From: Corallococcus interemptor
GTDB lineage: Bacteria; Myxococcota; Myxococcia; Myxococcales; Myxococcaceae
Direction of reading: 5' to 3'
NCBI RefSeq assembly: GCF_003668875.1
Contig: NZ_RAWM01000025.1
Span: 1-64,000 of the forward strand
Length of the DNA: 64,000 nt
Position 1 is the first letter of the stretch. Every line of letters starts with the position of its first letter. Shown piece after piece: positions 25,289-34,891 of this stretch. The notes beneath the pieces are model-generated. The model searched no databases. It saw nothing but the letters and a program-made list of their open reading frames with translations, and was not told where the DNA came from. Both the position numbers and the translations under genes were made by a program.

Positions 25289-27658
25289 TCAGGGCGCGTC
25301 CAGCCGCACCGTCCGCGTCACGCGCATGCCCTCGTCCAGGCCCTCTCCGAAGGGCACCGGCATGGTGTCCTCCGGCCGCGCGGGGAGCCCCGCCGTCACC
25401 GGCGCGGGCACCGCGTAGACGTGCTCGCCCAACCGCACGGTGGGACTGCCGCTGGCCGTCAGCTCCAGCTCCAGGTCGAAGCCCTCCGAGGACGGCACCC
25501 AGTAGCGGATGAGCACGCCCTGGGCCGCGTTGCGCGTCCGCAGCGCGTCGCCCGGGGTCTGCTGGCCCGCGAGCCGCGCGGACACCACCGCGTCCCCGGG
25601 CAGCACCTGCACGTCCACGAAGGCCACGTCCGGACGTGACGGCGTGATGTGGAGCGACACCTTCCGGCGTCCACCCTCCCCCGCCGCCGTCCGTGAGTCC
25701 ACCCTGGGTCCCCACACGTCGTCTCCCGGCGCGGGCGCGGGTGAGATCCAGAACGGCCCCTTCACCTCCGGCAGCGCATCCACGGCCTCACGCTTCGGAC
25801 CGCTGCCCAGGTACGCGCGCGTCCAGTCGTTGAGCACGGCATCCGACGACACCCAGCTCGCTGTCTTCGCGTCCGCGTCCACCAGGTACAGCACGCCCGT
25901 GGGGCGCGGGTTGCGCGCATCGAAGTGGTAGCCAACGGCGAGCGACACCAGCAGCCCCAGCCCCAGCAGCAGGGCCCCGCCCGAAGCCCACGGCAGCCCC
26001 CGGCCCGCCAGCCACAGCCAGCCGGGCGCGAGCAGGCAGATGGCGAGCATCAGCAGGTCGGACGGCACCGCGGCCCGCTCAAGCGGCAGCACGGTGAAGA
26101 AGGTGGCCAGCACGTCCGGCAGCAACAGCAGGAGCGGCAGCGCCGCCAGTCCCCACAGCGGCACGTGCCACGGGGTGAGCGGCTGCGTCGCGCGACCGCT
26201 CAGCCACAGCAGCAGCAGGACCATGCCGGCCAGGGGCCAGAGGAACAGCGCGCTCGCGCCCGGCAACACGATGCTGATGGCCAGGCTGACCACGGCCCAT
26301 GGCACGCATCCGCCCGCCGCCAGCTCCATCACCGGCGCGCGGCGGCGGAGGAACAGCCCCACGCCCATCACCGCCATCACCCACAGCACCACCGCGAGGA
26401 AGAAGCGCGCGTTGTCCTGCGTCTCGGAACGGCTGAGGGCGCGGAACGCGGGCTGGAGCGCCTTGAGCAACGGCCACGCGAGGCGCGCGAGGCTGCTGGC
26501 CAGGAAGCCCACCACCAGCAGCACCGCCGCCTCCCGCAGCACGGCCCACAGGCGCAGCTGCTTGCGCTGGCGGGCGCGGAAGAGCGCGAAGAGGAACAGC
26601 CCCGTCCAGAAGACCGCCAGCGGGACGGCCCAGGCCCGTGGGTAGTGGACGCGCAGCGGACCGGCGTTGAAGAAGATGAGCTCCTCGCCCTCCGGCACGG
26701 ACGGCTCGCGGGAGATGCGCCGCGTGAGCGCGAGCAGCGTGTCGCCCTGCTGCTGGAGGAGCCCGTCGGAGACCGCGTCCACGGTCTCCTTGCGCGAGTG
26801 GTAGGCCTGCGTGCCCTCCACGTTGGCGAAGTTCAGGCCCTGCCAGCCGCCCTGCCGCAGCGCCGTGAAGTCCGTGGCGTTCTTCATGCGCTGATACACG
26901 GCCGTGAAGAGCGAACCGGCGCCGATGTCCGGGGCCTCCTCGCCGAGCCTGCGCACGAGCCAGCCGCCGCCCGGGGAGACCTCGAACATCAGGAGCGGCC
27001 CCGCGTTGCCGCGCGCGTCCACGTTGAGGACCACGCCGGACTCACGCGCCCACGGGTGGTTGGACGCGAAGGCGGTGCTGCCCAGCAGGTGCTGCTCCTC
27101 CGCGTCCGTGAAGAGGATCAGCACGTCGCCCGCGAGCGCGGGGCCCTGCTGGAGCGCCCGGGCCACCTCCAGGATGGACGCGACGGCGGCCCCGTTGTCG
27201 GAGGCGCCCGGCCCCGTGGGCACGGAGTCGTAGTGGGCCACCAGCATCACCGTGGTGCCCTTCGCGCCGTCCTTCGCGCGCAGCCGCCCGATGACGTTCT
27301 CCACGTTCGCGGCGGGCCGGGGGATGCCCTGGGCGGGAGCGAAGACGGCCTCGCGCTGGAGCTGGACCTCCGCGCCCAGGTCGCGCAGGCGTGCTTCCAG
27401 GTAGTCACGCACCGCCGCGTGCCTGGGCGTTCCAAGGGCGTGGGGCTCCGCGCCGATGAAGCGCAGGTGCTCCCGGGCGCGCGCGGCGGAGAAGCGCTCA
27501 GCGGGGGCGGAGGCGGGCACGGGCTCTGGCAGGGCGCTTCCGCGCAGCACCAGCAGGATGACGCCCAGGCCGAGCACCGCGGTCACTGACCGTGCAAGCC
27601 ACGACGCGCGGGGAGAGGCACTTCGTTCCAGGCCCGCGCTCGCGGGGGTGTCGCTCAT
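25289..27658 (-). CDS. M28-family metallopeptidase with multi-pass membrane C-terminus
   Basis: A 789-residue protein. One N-terminal transmembrane helix (about residues 22-39) precedes a periplasmic M28 aminopeptidase domain at about 60-330. The zinc ligands are H142, D154, E188, D214 and H287, with E187 as general base (AHYDSVPTGPGASDN, TDAEEQ, NVDARG, AYHSRK). At least eight hydrophobic helices follow (about 350-590) and then a C-terminal beta-rich domain. This matches the Fxna/ERMP1-like architecture known in bacteria and eukaryotic endoplasmic reticulum. It would trim peptides on the outer face of the inner membrane. The start at 27658 has AAGGA upstream. Confidence 0.92.
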   Translation of the reverse strand: MSDTPASAGLERSASPRASWLARSVTAVLGLGVILLVLRGSALPEPVPASAPAERFSAARAREHLRFIGAEPHALGTPRHAAVRDYLEARLRDLGAEVQLQREAVFAPAQGIPRPAANVENVIGRLRAKDGAKGTTVMLVAHYDSVPTGPGASDNGAAVASILEVARALQQGPALAGDVLILFTDAEEQHLLGSTAFASNHPWARESGVVLNVDARGNAGPLLMFEVSPGGGWLVRRLGEEAPDIGAGSLFTAVYQRMKNATDFTALRQGGWQGLNFANVEGTQAYHSRKETVDAVSDGLLQQQGDTLLALTRRISREPSVPEGEELIFFNAGPLRVHYPRAWAVPLAVFWTGLFLFALFRARQRKQLRLWAVLREAAVLLVVGFLASSLARLAWPLLKALQPAFRALSRSETQDNARFFLAVVLWVMAVMGVGLFLRRRAPVMELAAGGCVPWAVVSLAISIVLPGASALFLWPLAGMVLLLLWLSGRATQPLTPWHVPLWGLAALPLLLLLPDVLATFFTVLPLERAAVPSDLLMLAICLLAPGWLWLAGRGLPWASGGALLLGLGLLVSLAVGYHFDARNPRPTGVLYLVDADAKTASWVSSDAVLNDWTRAYLGSGPKREAVDALPEVKGPFWISPAPAPGDDVWGPRVDSRTAAGEGGRRKVSLHITPSRPDVAFVDVQVLPGDAVVSARLAGQQTPGDALRTRNAAQGVLIRYWVPSSEGFDLELELTASGSPTVRLGEHVYAVPAPVTAGLPARPEDTMPVPFGEGLDEGMRVTRTVRLDAP

Positions 27659-27774
27659 GGCTCGGTCCTTCAAGCGCGCCCCTCTTCGTCCGGAGGCGCG
27701 GGGGGTTCGCGCATCGTCGGGGGCGTCCATCGCGCGGGCACTCTACGTCACCCGGATCGTGACAGCATGGTCCC

Positions 27775-28563
27775 ATGACGGTGGACCTGCGAATCGCCTC
27801 GTACAACGTCCTCGCGGACGCCTACATCAAGCCCGGGTGGTTCCCGCACACGCCCGCGGACCTGCTCCGGCCGCGAAGCCGTCACGCGCCATTGGCCCAA
27901 CGCATCGTGGGCCTGGACGCGGACATCGTCTGTCTTCAGGAGGTGGAGCCCGACAGCTTCGCCGCGCTGGAGAAGGCGCTGGCGCCGCGGGGCTACGTGG
28001 GGGTGATGGCCCAGAAACAACAAGGCCGCCCGGATGGCTGCGCGGTGTTCCACCGGCTGGAGCGAAGCACGGGCCACCGGGTCCACCATTTCAACGACCG
28101 GCTGGAGGACGGGCGCGTCTCCGGACACCTGGCGCTGATCGTGGACTTCGACGTTGGTGGCTCGCGGCTGCGCGTCGCCTGCACGCACCTGCGCTGGGAC
28201 CGGCCCGACAGGCCGGTGGAGCAACACCAGGGCATGCAGCAGGCCACCGAGCTCATCACCGAAGTGCTCCGGAAGGATCCGGAAGCCCTGTGGATCGTCT
28301 GCGGCGACTTCAACGCACGGCCCGGGGAGCCGCTGGTCCAGGCCTTCGAAACGGCTGGACTGATTGATGCCTACGCGGGACGGCACCAGCCGACCTGCAA
28401 CGCGAACGGCATCCCCAAGGCCATCGACTTCCTCTTCCACTCCCGCGCGCTGCGGGCCTGGCCGGACCGGCTGCCCCTGCTGGAGGCGTTGACACCCATG
28501 CCCTCCGAACAGGAGCCCTCCGACCACCTGCCAATCGCCGCGCGGTTGAGCCCGGCGCTCTAG
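27775..28563 (+). CDS. Endonuclease/exonuclease/phosphatase-family hydrolase (CCR4-like)
   Basis: A 262-residue cytoplasmic EEP-fold protein: metal-binding Asn in IASYNVLADAY, Glu in VCLQEVEPD, substrate His in ACTHLRW, GDFNARPGEPL and the catalytic EPSDHLPIAARL near the C-terminus. The N-terminal SYNVLAD resembles the CCR4/nocturnin deadenylase branch. Other family members cleave sphingomyelin or inositol phosphates, so the substrate cannot be fixed. No signal peptide. It is divergent from the M28 peptidase gene (116-bp gap) and its last 4 bp overlap the end of the M23 lipoprotein gene. Confidence 0.9.
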   Translation: MTVDLRIASYNVLADAYIKPGWFPHTPADLLRPRSRHAPLAQRIVGLDADIVCLQEVEPDSFAALEKALAPRGYVGVMAQKQQGRPDGCAVFHRLERSTGHRVHHFNDRLEDGRVSGHLALIVDFDVGGSRLRVACTHLRWDRPDRPVEQHQGMQQATELITEVLRKDPEALWIVCGDFNARPGEPLVQAFETAGLIDAYAGRHQPTCNANGIPKAIDFLFHSRALRAWPDRLPLLEALTPMPSEQEPSDHLPIAARLSPAL

Positions 28564-29783
28564 TTGAGCGACGCGGGCATCAGCTGCCGGCGGTTGCCGC
28601 ACGAACTGGCCGTCGACCACTCCTCGAACTGGATGGCCACGGTCGGGTACGTGCTGTTCGGCCAGAAGTTGGCCCAGGGCACGGTGTTCGCGGAGCACCC
28701 CTGCCCCGTGGTGCCGCACTCGCACGTGGGGGCGCCCGGATGCACACGGCTCACCTCGAAGTGCAGGTGATCCGCGCTGGACCACCCCGTGCTGCCCGCG
28801 GTGGCCAGCCGCTGCCCCCGCACCACGCTCCCTCCGCACGTCACCCCCGCCGCGAGCGAGCCGCCCTTGAGATGCAGATAGGTGGCGTGCGTGCCATCGC
28901 CATGGTCGACGACGATGAAGTTGGCCTGGTTCACGCAAGCGTTGGAGTTGCAGCCGGACACGCTGTTCATCTTGAGGTGCGTCACGGTCCCGCCTCGCGC
29001 GGCGACCACCGGGAAGCCCACGCTCGGCGACGTGGCGAAGTCCCACGCGTACTTGTCCACCCCCACGTGGTCCGCGCAGCAGGAGTCATTGCAGTCCTGC
29101 GTCAGGTACATGCTGTTGGCGCGCGGCCAGGGCAGCCGGTAGCCATTGCCCCCCACGGACGCGCAGTAGTCCGCCGTCCCCGCCGGAGCCACCACGCAGC
29201 CATTGGGGCACGCCTGCGCTGACGTGGGCGCCTGGTTCGCGCCCGGGCACTGATACAGCGTCGAAGCCACGGCGTTGGACATGCTGTCATTGCCGCAGTA
29301 CGCGCCAGGCTGGCTCGCCAGACACAGCGGGTTGCCCGTCGTGGTGCCCGTCGAGCTGCACGCGATGCCCGTGGACGTCCAGCCGCCCGTGCCACAGGTG
29401 TAGAACTGCTTGTCGCCGCCGCAGACGCGGAAGCCGCACTCGGTGATGTTGGGGTCGATGGCGCGCCCCTGATCATCCGAGCCGCCCGAACAGCGGCACT
29501 GGCCCGCGCCACAGGTCGAACCGGCCACCGAGACCCAGCCGCTCGACGTGCACTCGAAGTTGACGTTCCCCACGCCACAGACGCGGAAGCCGCAGTAGGT
29601 GGCGCTCACCGGAATGGCCGTTCCATTGTGGTACTGCCCGCCGGAGCAGGCGCAGGTCACCGCCTGCTCCATCTGGGAGACGTCCTCATCGCCAGGGGAG
29701 GTGTCCAGGTCCGCTCCGCTGCACGCGGACAATCCCAGCACCAGCAGGGCGCAGGCCGCTTGACGCAAAGAATGGCTGTTCAT
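28560..29783 (-). CDS. M23-family peptidoglycan endopeptidase lipoprotein with Cys-rich modules
   Basis: A 407-residue lipoprotein (lipobox GLSAC). After the lipid anchor come two six-Cys modules (about residues 44-95 and 96-142; pattern C-x-C-x-x-G, then CGFRVCG, then Y/F-x-C-x-x-x-x-W). A different Cys module follows (CLASQPGAYCGN to CPNGCVVAPAGTADYC). The last about 190 residues are an M23 LytM/lysostaphin-type domain with H-x-x-x-D (HVGVD) and HLH (DHLHFEVS) zinc ligands. It should cut peptide cross-links of cell walls. It lies 15 bp after a lysozyme-like gene encoding the same module types, so the two are co-transcribed. Role in prey lysis or self-wall remodelling is inference. Confidence 0.9.
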   Translation of the reverse strand: MNSHSLRQAACALLVLGLSACSGADLDTSPGDEDVSQMEQAVTCACSGGQYHNGTAIPVSATYCGFRVCGVGNVNFECTSSGWVSVAGSTCGAGQCRCSGGSDDQGRAIDPNITECGFRVCGGDKQFYTCGTGGWTSTGIACSSTGTTTGNPLCLASQPGAYCGNDSMSNAVASTLYQCPGANQAPTSAQACPNGCVVAPAGTADYCASVGGNGYRLPWPRANSMYLTQDCNDSCCADHVGVDKYAWDFATSPSVGFPVVAARGGTVTHLKMNSVSGCNSNACVNQANFIVVDHGDGTHATYLHLKGGSLAAGVTCGGSVVRGQRLATAGSTGWSSADHLHFEVSRVHPGAPTCECGTTGQGCSANTVPWANFWPNSTYPTVAIQFEEWSTASSCGNRRQLMPASLN

Positions 29784-29798
29784 GTCGGGTCTCTTTCT

Positions 29799-31025
29799 TC
29801 AATTCATCCGGCAGGTGGAGCCCGCGACCGCGGACCAGGACGTCCCCACGCACTCGTAGAAGGTGTTTCCGCCGCCGCACACCTCCATGTGGCACGACGT
29901 GTCGGACGCGCTGATGACAGTGCCATTGAGGTGCGCGCCGTTCGCGCAGGCGCAGGAACCGCCGCACGCAACGGTCGTGTTCACCCACTGGTTGCCCGTC
30001 CCGCACTCGTACAGCAGGTTGTCCGAGCCACAGGTGCGGAAGCCGCAGTAGGTCAGGGATTGCGGAATGAGGTTGCCGTTCTTGTAGCGGCCGTTGGCGC
30101 AGGAGCACGTCTTCGGCGCGCTGCTCCCGGACAGGCACGAGTCCGCCTGGCCCGCGGGCGCGCGGTTGCAACCATTGGCGCACACCTGCTTCACCACGGG
30201 GATGCCGCCCTTGCACACGTAGAGGAAGTTCGGGTCCCCCGGCACGCCGTTGTTCCCGCAGAACAGGCCACCCTCCGGGGCGCAGTTCCCGGGCGGAGGC
30301 GGAGGCGGCGGAGTGGTGCCGTACCAATAGCTCTCACCGTAGAGGTTGAGCATGGCGCGGGTCCCGCTGTCGTACTGGGCCTTGATGGCGGCCCACTTGC
30401 TGGAGCCCCACGCCGCGCCGTTGTAGGTGTTGGCGAGGAAGCCCAGCCACAGGTCCCAGCCCGTGCCCCCCACACGGATGCTGTTGATCCAGTTGTACAG
30501 GTCCTGCTTCGTCGCGAAGTACGGCGTGTAGTCGGAGTTCCAGGCCCCATCGATGACGAACTGCACCGCCGTCGTCATGTTTCCCTGGACGCTCAGGACG
30601 GTGTTTCCATAGTGCGCCAGCGTCTGGGAATAGGTGCCCCGGTCGAACTGGAACATCCCCAGGCCGCCCTCCTGGGCGCCGTTGCAGTAGTCATCCCAAT
30701 AGCCGGCCAGGACCGGACCGTTGCAGTCCGCCGAGTACGGCCCGGGACACTGGTCCGGGGCGTGCTCGCCGTAACAGTGGGCCATCCCCGTCTCGGTGTT
30801 GGCGATGCCCGCCCAGAGCAGCGGGTTGTCCACCCGGGGATCCGCCGCCAGCACCGCCTTGATGAGGTCCGAGCGCTGGCGCATGACGTTCGAGGACACC
30901 TGCGACTGGGATTGATCCATCAGTGCTGCGTCCGTCTCGGGTGCATCCTCCAGCGGCTGGCAGGCCCCCAGTCCTGCCACCAGGGCAATCCCTGCCCACC
31001 GGCGGACGAAATGTTCGGCTTTCAT
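29799..31025 (-). CDS. Lysozyme/transglycosylase-like lipoprotein with Cys-rich modules
   Basis: A 408-residue lipoprotein (lipobox GLGAC). Residues about 45-235 look like a lysozyme-fold domain with LLWAGIANTETGM (candidate catalytic Glu) and GGLGMFQFDRGTY, comparable to the E-S/T-G and G-x-M-Q motifs of lytic transglycosylases. A short poly-Pro linker leads to one module of the CGNNGV/LYVCKGG/CANGCNRAPAGQADSC type. Two six-Cys modules follow (CSCANGRYKNG to CGFRTCG; CACANGAHLNG to CHMEVCGGG). First gene of an operon with the M23 endopeptidase. The enzyme class is inferred from motifs only. Confidence 0.78.
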   Translation of the reverse strand: MKAEHFVRRWAGIALVAGLGACQPLEDAPETDAALMDQSQSQVSSNVMRQRSDLIKAVLAADPRVDNPLLWAGIANTETGMAHCYGEHAPDQCPGPYSADCNGPVLAGYWDDYCNGAQEGGLGMFQFDRGTYSQTLAHYGNTVLSVQGNMTTAVQFVIDGAWNSDYTPYFATKQDLYNWINSIRVGGTGWDLWLGFLANTYNGAAWGSSKWAAIKAQYDSGTRAMLNLYGESYWYGTTPPPPPPPGNCAPEGGLFCGNNGVPGDPNFLYVCKGGIPVVKQVCANGCNRAPAGQADSCLSGSSAPKTCSCANGRYKNGNLIPQSLTYCGFRTCGSDNLLYECGTGNQWVNTTVACGGSCACANGAHLNGTVISASDTSCHMEVCGGGNTFYECVGTSWSAVAGSTCRMN

Positions 31026-31123
31026 GTGGTTCCTCTCGGGCGGAAATCGCCCCCCCAATGGTCGTGCGTCGACCTTGAGCGGGAGTGTCCACGCACTCGA
31101 GGAAAGCGTGTGATTAACCCGAA

Positions 31124-32122
31124 TTAAATCAGACGCTGCGGTCTCGTCGTCGCCTCGGAGAGGGCCGCGGGGATCCGCTCCCGCATCAGCTCCACGAACC
31201 GGCGCAGCCGCGCGGGATGGAACCTCGCGGCCGGGTAGAGCAGGAACATGGGCAGCGGTGCCGCCCGCCACTCGGGCACCAGGTGCACGAGCCGGCCGCG
31301 CTGGAGGTCTTCCCGGAGCACCCACGTCGAACCCACGCCGATGCCCAGCCCCTTCACCGCGGCGCTGCGCATGGCGTAGAGGCTGTCCGTGCTCACGCGC
31401 GGCTGGAAGACGATGCGCCGCACCTCGCCGGTGCCCACGTGGGTCAGCGAGAGCTCGCCGCGATAGAACGTGCGCAGCGACAACCAGGGCAGCCTCGCCA
31501 GCGCGTCCGGATGCGACGGCGCGGGCCCGCCCTTCAGCACCGACGGCGCGGCCACCACGATGCGCGGCACCTCCGCCACCCGGATGGCCACCACGCTGGG
31601 GTCCTGCACCTCACCGACGTGGATGGCGCAGTCGATGCCGTCGGCGATGAAGTCCACCGCCCGGTCGTGCAGCAGCCACTCCACGGAGACCCGCGCGTGG
31701 CGGTCCAGGTACTCCCTCAGGAGCTCCACCAGCAGCTCCTGGCCGAACGCGTGCGGCACCACGACGCGCAGCGTGCCCTCGGGCTCGTCGCCCGCGCCGC
31801 GCAGGTCGGACTCGAAGGACTCCCAGCTGGCCAGCAGCTCCTTCGCCCGTTCGTAGCAGCGCGCCCCGTCCTCCGTGAGCTTCATGGCGTGGGTGGAGCG
31901 CTGGAGCAGCCGCAGTCCCAGCGAGCGCTCGAGCGCCTGGAGGCGGCGGCTCACCGTGGGCTGCGTGGTGCCCAGCTGCGCGGCGGCGGAGGACAGGCTC
32001 CCGGCATCCACGATGCGCAGGAACGTCTGCATCAGCTCCAGGCGGTCGGTACTGGCGGGCGCGGGGCTCTTGAGAGGGGGCGCGCGCCTCCGGGATGGCT
32101 TCGACGGACGGGGCATACGCAC
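31124..32122 (-). CDS. LysR-family transcriptional regulator
   Basis: A 332-residue LysR protein with a longer N-terminal basic/Pro-rich leader (about 27 residues). The HTH (LELMQTFLRIVDAGSLSSAA, then GTTQPTVSRRLQALERSLGL) and an effector-binding domain follow. A GTG at 32122 and an ATG at 32116 are both possible starts; neither has a clear ribosome site. It is divergent from the MFS transporter gene at 32214, which is the likely regulated gene, by analogy with many LysR/efflux pairs. Confidence 0.92.
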   Translation of the reverse strand: MRMPRPSKPSRRRAPPLKSPAPASTDRLELMQTFLRIVDAGSLSSAAAQLGTTQPTVSRRLQALERSLGLRLLQRSTHAMKLTEDGARCYERAKELLASWESFESDLRGAGDEPEGTLRVVVPHAFGQELLVELLREYLDRHARVSVEWLLHDRAVDFIADGIDCAIHVGEVQDPSVVAIRVAEVPRIVVAAPSVLKGGPAPSHPDALARLPWLSLRTFYRGELSLTHVGTGEVRRIVFQPRVSTDSLYAMRSAAVKGLGIGVGSTWVLREDLQRGRLVHLVPEWRAAPLPMFLLYPAARFHPARLRRFVELMRERIPAALSEATTRPQRLI

Positions 32123-32213
32123 GGCGTATAACCGCTGTACGACTCACGCGTCTACCGTGGGCCTCCTCTCTGGAGCACTGTCACCTCATCGCGCATCAAC
32201 CGAGGTGAACGTC

Positions 32214-33473
32214 ATGTCCTTCATTCGCGCCGTACATGGAACCGCCCTCCCCGCTCCGGCCACCACCTCCCCGGCGCCGCTGTCGCACGGCCTGCGCCTG
32301 CTGCTGGCCGCGAGCGCCGGCCTGTCGGTGGCGTCCATCTATTACAGCCAGCCGATGCTGGGGGTGATGGGGGCCAGCCTGGGAGCCTCCGACACCGCGG
32401 TGGGCCTGGTGCCCATGCTCACGCAGCTGGGCTACGCGCTGGGCATCCTGCTGCTCACGCCCCTGGGTGACCGGTTCGACCGGCGCCGCATCATCGTCAT
32501 CAAGGCCGCCCTGCTGAGCGTGGCGCTGCTGCTGGGCGGCTTCGCCCCGGGCATCACGCCGCTGTTGGGCGTGAGCTTCGTCGTCGGCCTGACGGCGACG
32601 CTGGCCCAGGACATCGTCCCCGCCGCCGCGACCCTGGCCGCGGAGCACGAGCGCGGCAAGGTGGTGGGCTCGGTGATGACGGGGCTGCTGCTGGGCATCC
32701 TCCTGTCCCGCGTCATCAGCGGCGTGGTCGCCGAGCACTTCGGCTGGCGCGCCATGTTCCAGGTCGCCGCCGCCAGCGTGGCGCTCGTGGGCGTGGCGGC
32801 GTGGCGCGGCCTGCCCCGCTTCCACCCGTCCAACACGCTCTCCTATGGCGCGCTGCTCAAGTCGCTCGTCAGCCTGTGGACGCGGTATGGCGCCCTGCGC
32901 CGGGCCGCGCTGGCGCAGGCGTTCATCTCCATTGGCTTCAGCGCGTTCTGGTCCACGCTCGCCGTGATGCTGCACGGCGCGCCGTTCCACCTGGGCAGCG
33001 CGGCCGCCGGTGCCTTCGGTCTGGCGGGCGCGGCGGGGGCGTTGGGTGCGCCGGTGGCGGGCCGCATCGCGGATCGCTTCGGGCCGGAGGTCGTCACGCG
33101 GCTGGGTGCCGGGCTGACCGTCGTCTCCTTCGCCACGATGTTCGCGGCCCCGTGGCTGGAGCCGCACCACCGGCTGTGGCTGATTGGCGCCAGCGCCGTC
33201 GGCTTCGACCTGGGCGCGCAGATCACCCTCGTGGCGCACCAGACGCTCGTCTTCGGAATCGAGCCCGCCGCCCGCAGCCGGCTCAACGCGGTGCTGTTCG
33301 TCTGCGTCTTCATCGGCATGTCCATCGGCGCGGCGGGCGGCAGCCTGGTGCTCGCCCGCTGGGGATGGATGGCGGTGACGCTGCTGGCGACGGCGTCCTC
33401 GCTGGCGGCCCTGGCGGTCCGCCTGTTCCCGGCCGCTACTGCGCGGCCTGCTCCGACAGCAGCCGGACGTTGA
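32214..33473 (+). CDS. MFS transporter (drug/sugar efflux type)
   Basis: A 419-residue major facilitator with about 12 hydrophobic helices and the loop 2-3 signature GDRFDRRRIIVIKAA, a conserved MFS antiporter motif. It resembles the YnfM/AraJ/NepI-like DHA1 efflux group (IYYSQPMLGVMGASLGASDT near the first helix). Expected to export a small molecule using the proton gradient. The ATG at 32214 has CGAGGTGA upstream; the frame is open much further upstream but reads through the LysR gene. Divergently paired with a LysR regulator; its 3' end overlaps the convergent lipoprotein gene by 38 bp. Confidence 0.93.
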   Translation: MSFIRAVHGTALPAPATTSPAPLSHGLRLLLAASAGLSVASIYYSQPMLGVMGASLGASDTAVGLVPMLTQLGYALGILLLTPLGDRFDRRRIIVIKAALLSVALLLGGFAPGITPLLGVSFVVGLTATLAQDIVPAAATLAAEHERGKVVGSVMTGLLLGILLSRVISGVVAEHFGWRAMFQVAAASVALVGVAAWRGLPRFHPSNTLSYGALLKSLVSLWTRYGALRRAALAQAFISIGFSAFWSTLAVMLHGAPFHLGSAAAGAFGLAGAAGALGAPVAGRIADRFGPEVVTRLGAGLTVVSFATMFAAPWLEPHHRLWLIGASAVGFDLGAQITLVAHQTLVFGIEPAARSRLNAVLFVCVFIGMSIGAAGGSLVLARWGWMAVTLLATASSLAALAVRLFPAATARPAPTAAGR

Positions 33474-34668
33474 GCGCGCCGTTGGCGAAGAACTGGCTGT
33501 TCTGCCCCACGCGGTGCTGCTCCAGCCGGCGCTGGAGGTTGACGTCGTAGCGGCCCAGCTTCATCAGCCCGTCGTTGAACCAGCCGTCCCCCACCCCGGT
33601 GCCATCCACGTAATCGGAATACACCCTGGCCGAGGGCCAGATGACGGTGTTGAGCGTCGCGACGAACCGGCGGATGTCCGCGTCCGTCCACTCCATGCCC
33701 GCGTCGTGGGCCTCGACGATGTAGGCCACCACGTTGTTGGCGTGCGCCACGTCCTGGCCGGGCTGGGCGTTGGTGTCCCACTTGTCGTTCCAGAACCACG
33801 CCGTCGGGTGGTCCGGATTGGGCGCCAGCTTCGAGCGCAGCGAGGACGGGAAGTTCGGCATGCCGCGGTTGATTTTGTCGAAGACCTCCAGGTAGCGGGC
33901 CTTGTTGTCCGGGTTGTTGGTCATGCGCGACAGGTCCATGGCGATGAAGGCCCAGTGCGCGGCCATGTGCGTGCGGTTGCGGTAGACGAAGTCGTTCGCG
34001 CCGCGCACGTACCACTTCTCGAAGATGTTCTTTTCGGAGAAGGCCAGCAGCCGGTCGTACTGCCTGCGGTAGGTGTACGTGGCGTAGAGGTCCGGCGTCT
34101 CGCGGATGACGCGCAGCATGCGAGTCACGTAGCGCCAGCAATAGCTCTCATAGAGCGGCACCTCCTGCCCGGCCGGGGATGACAGGGACGAGGTCCAGCC
34201 CAGATACCCGTCCTTGAACTGGCTGTTGGGCAGCGACGAGGAGACCCGGGCGGAGGCCATCAGGTTGTTGGCGTAGAGCAGGGCCCGGTCCAGGTACGCG
34301 CGCTTCCCGGTGGCCCGGTACATCGCCGTGTTGGCGTCCAGGCCATAGGCCAGGTTGTAGAAGTCCCAGCTGTCGCGCGAGTTGCTCCAGGGCAGGAAGG
34401 TCTGCATGTGCTCCCGTCCCCACTCCTCCACGAACATCCCCTCCCAGGTCGTGACGGGCCGGAGCCCCGCGGGCGTCGGAGGCAGCGCGGGGGGCGTATA
34501 GGGAACGGCATCCGTGTCGGGCGAATGAGCCGGATCCACGGGGAAGGCCATCGCTTCAGGGTCTTCAATCCGTCCTGAGACTTCACATGCACCGCACAGC
34601 AGAAAAGCGAGCATCACGACCGGGACATGGATCCAACGAGAGCGGCACGAGCAGCGGGGGTTTGACAT
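33436..34668 (-). CDS. Lipoprotein with alpha/alpha-barrel (C5-epimerase or glycan-lyase-like) domain
   Basis: A 410-residue lipoprotein (LLCGAC lipobox, anchor Cys near residue 28). The mature protein is helical and rich in W/Y/N/D, with tandem hairpins of the kind seen in alpha/alpha-barrel glycan-active proteins (YGLDANTAMYRATGKRAYLD, ESYCWRYVTRMLRVIRE, AYIVEAHDAGMEWTD). It may be a lyase, epimerase or hydrolase acting on a polysaccharide. No catalytic residues are certain. The start at 34668 has GAGGACC upstream; in-frame starts further up lack the signal sequence context. The 223-bp gap to the response-regulator gene shows no gene. Confidence 0.72.
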   Translation of the reverse strand: MSNPRCSCRSRWIHVPVVMLAFLLCGACEVSGRIEDPEAMAFPVDPAHSPDTDAVPYTPPALPPTPAGLRPVTTWEGMFVEEWGREHMQTFLPWSNSRDSWDFYNLAYGLDANTAMYRATGKRAYLDRALLYANNLMASARVSSSLPNSQFKDGYLGWTSSLSSPAGQEVPLYESYCWRYVTRMLRVIRETPDLYATYTYRRQYDRLLAFSEKNIFEKWYVRGANDFVYRNRTHMAAHWAFIAMDLSRMTNNPDNKARYLEVFDKINRGMPNFPSSLRSKLAPNPDHPTAWFWNDKWDTNAQPGQDVAHANNVVAYIVEAHDAGMEWTDADIRRFVATLNTVIWPSARVYSDYVDGTGVGDGWFNDGLMKLGRYDVNLQRRLEQHRVGQNSQFFANGALNVRLLSEQAAQ

Positions 34669-34891
34669 CGGGGGTCCTCGCTTCAGGTCGATGTGGCCCG
34701 CAAGGGTATGGGCGCGACCGGACCCTCCCAATGCCCCCCAGGCAACGGCCGTGCTTCCAGGACCGGACGGAGACATGCCCCGGACGCCTGCTTCCTCTCG
34801 GGTGTGACATCCGCGGCTGGACAGACGGAACGTCCAGCACCAGCCGCTCCCGCCGGAAGCGGTTCGATAGTCGAGACACGGCCCCGCGGGC

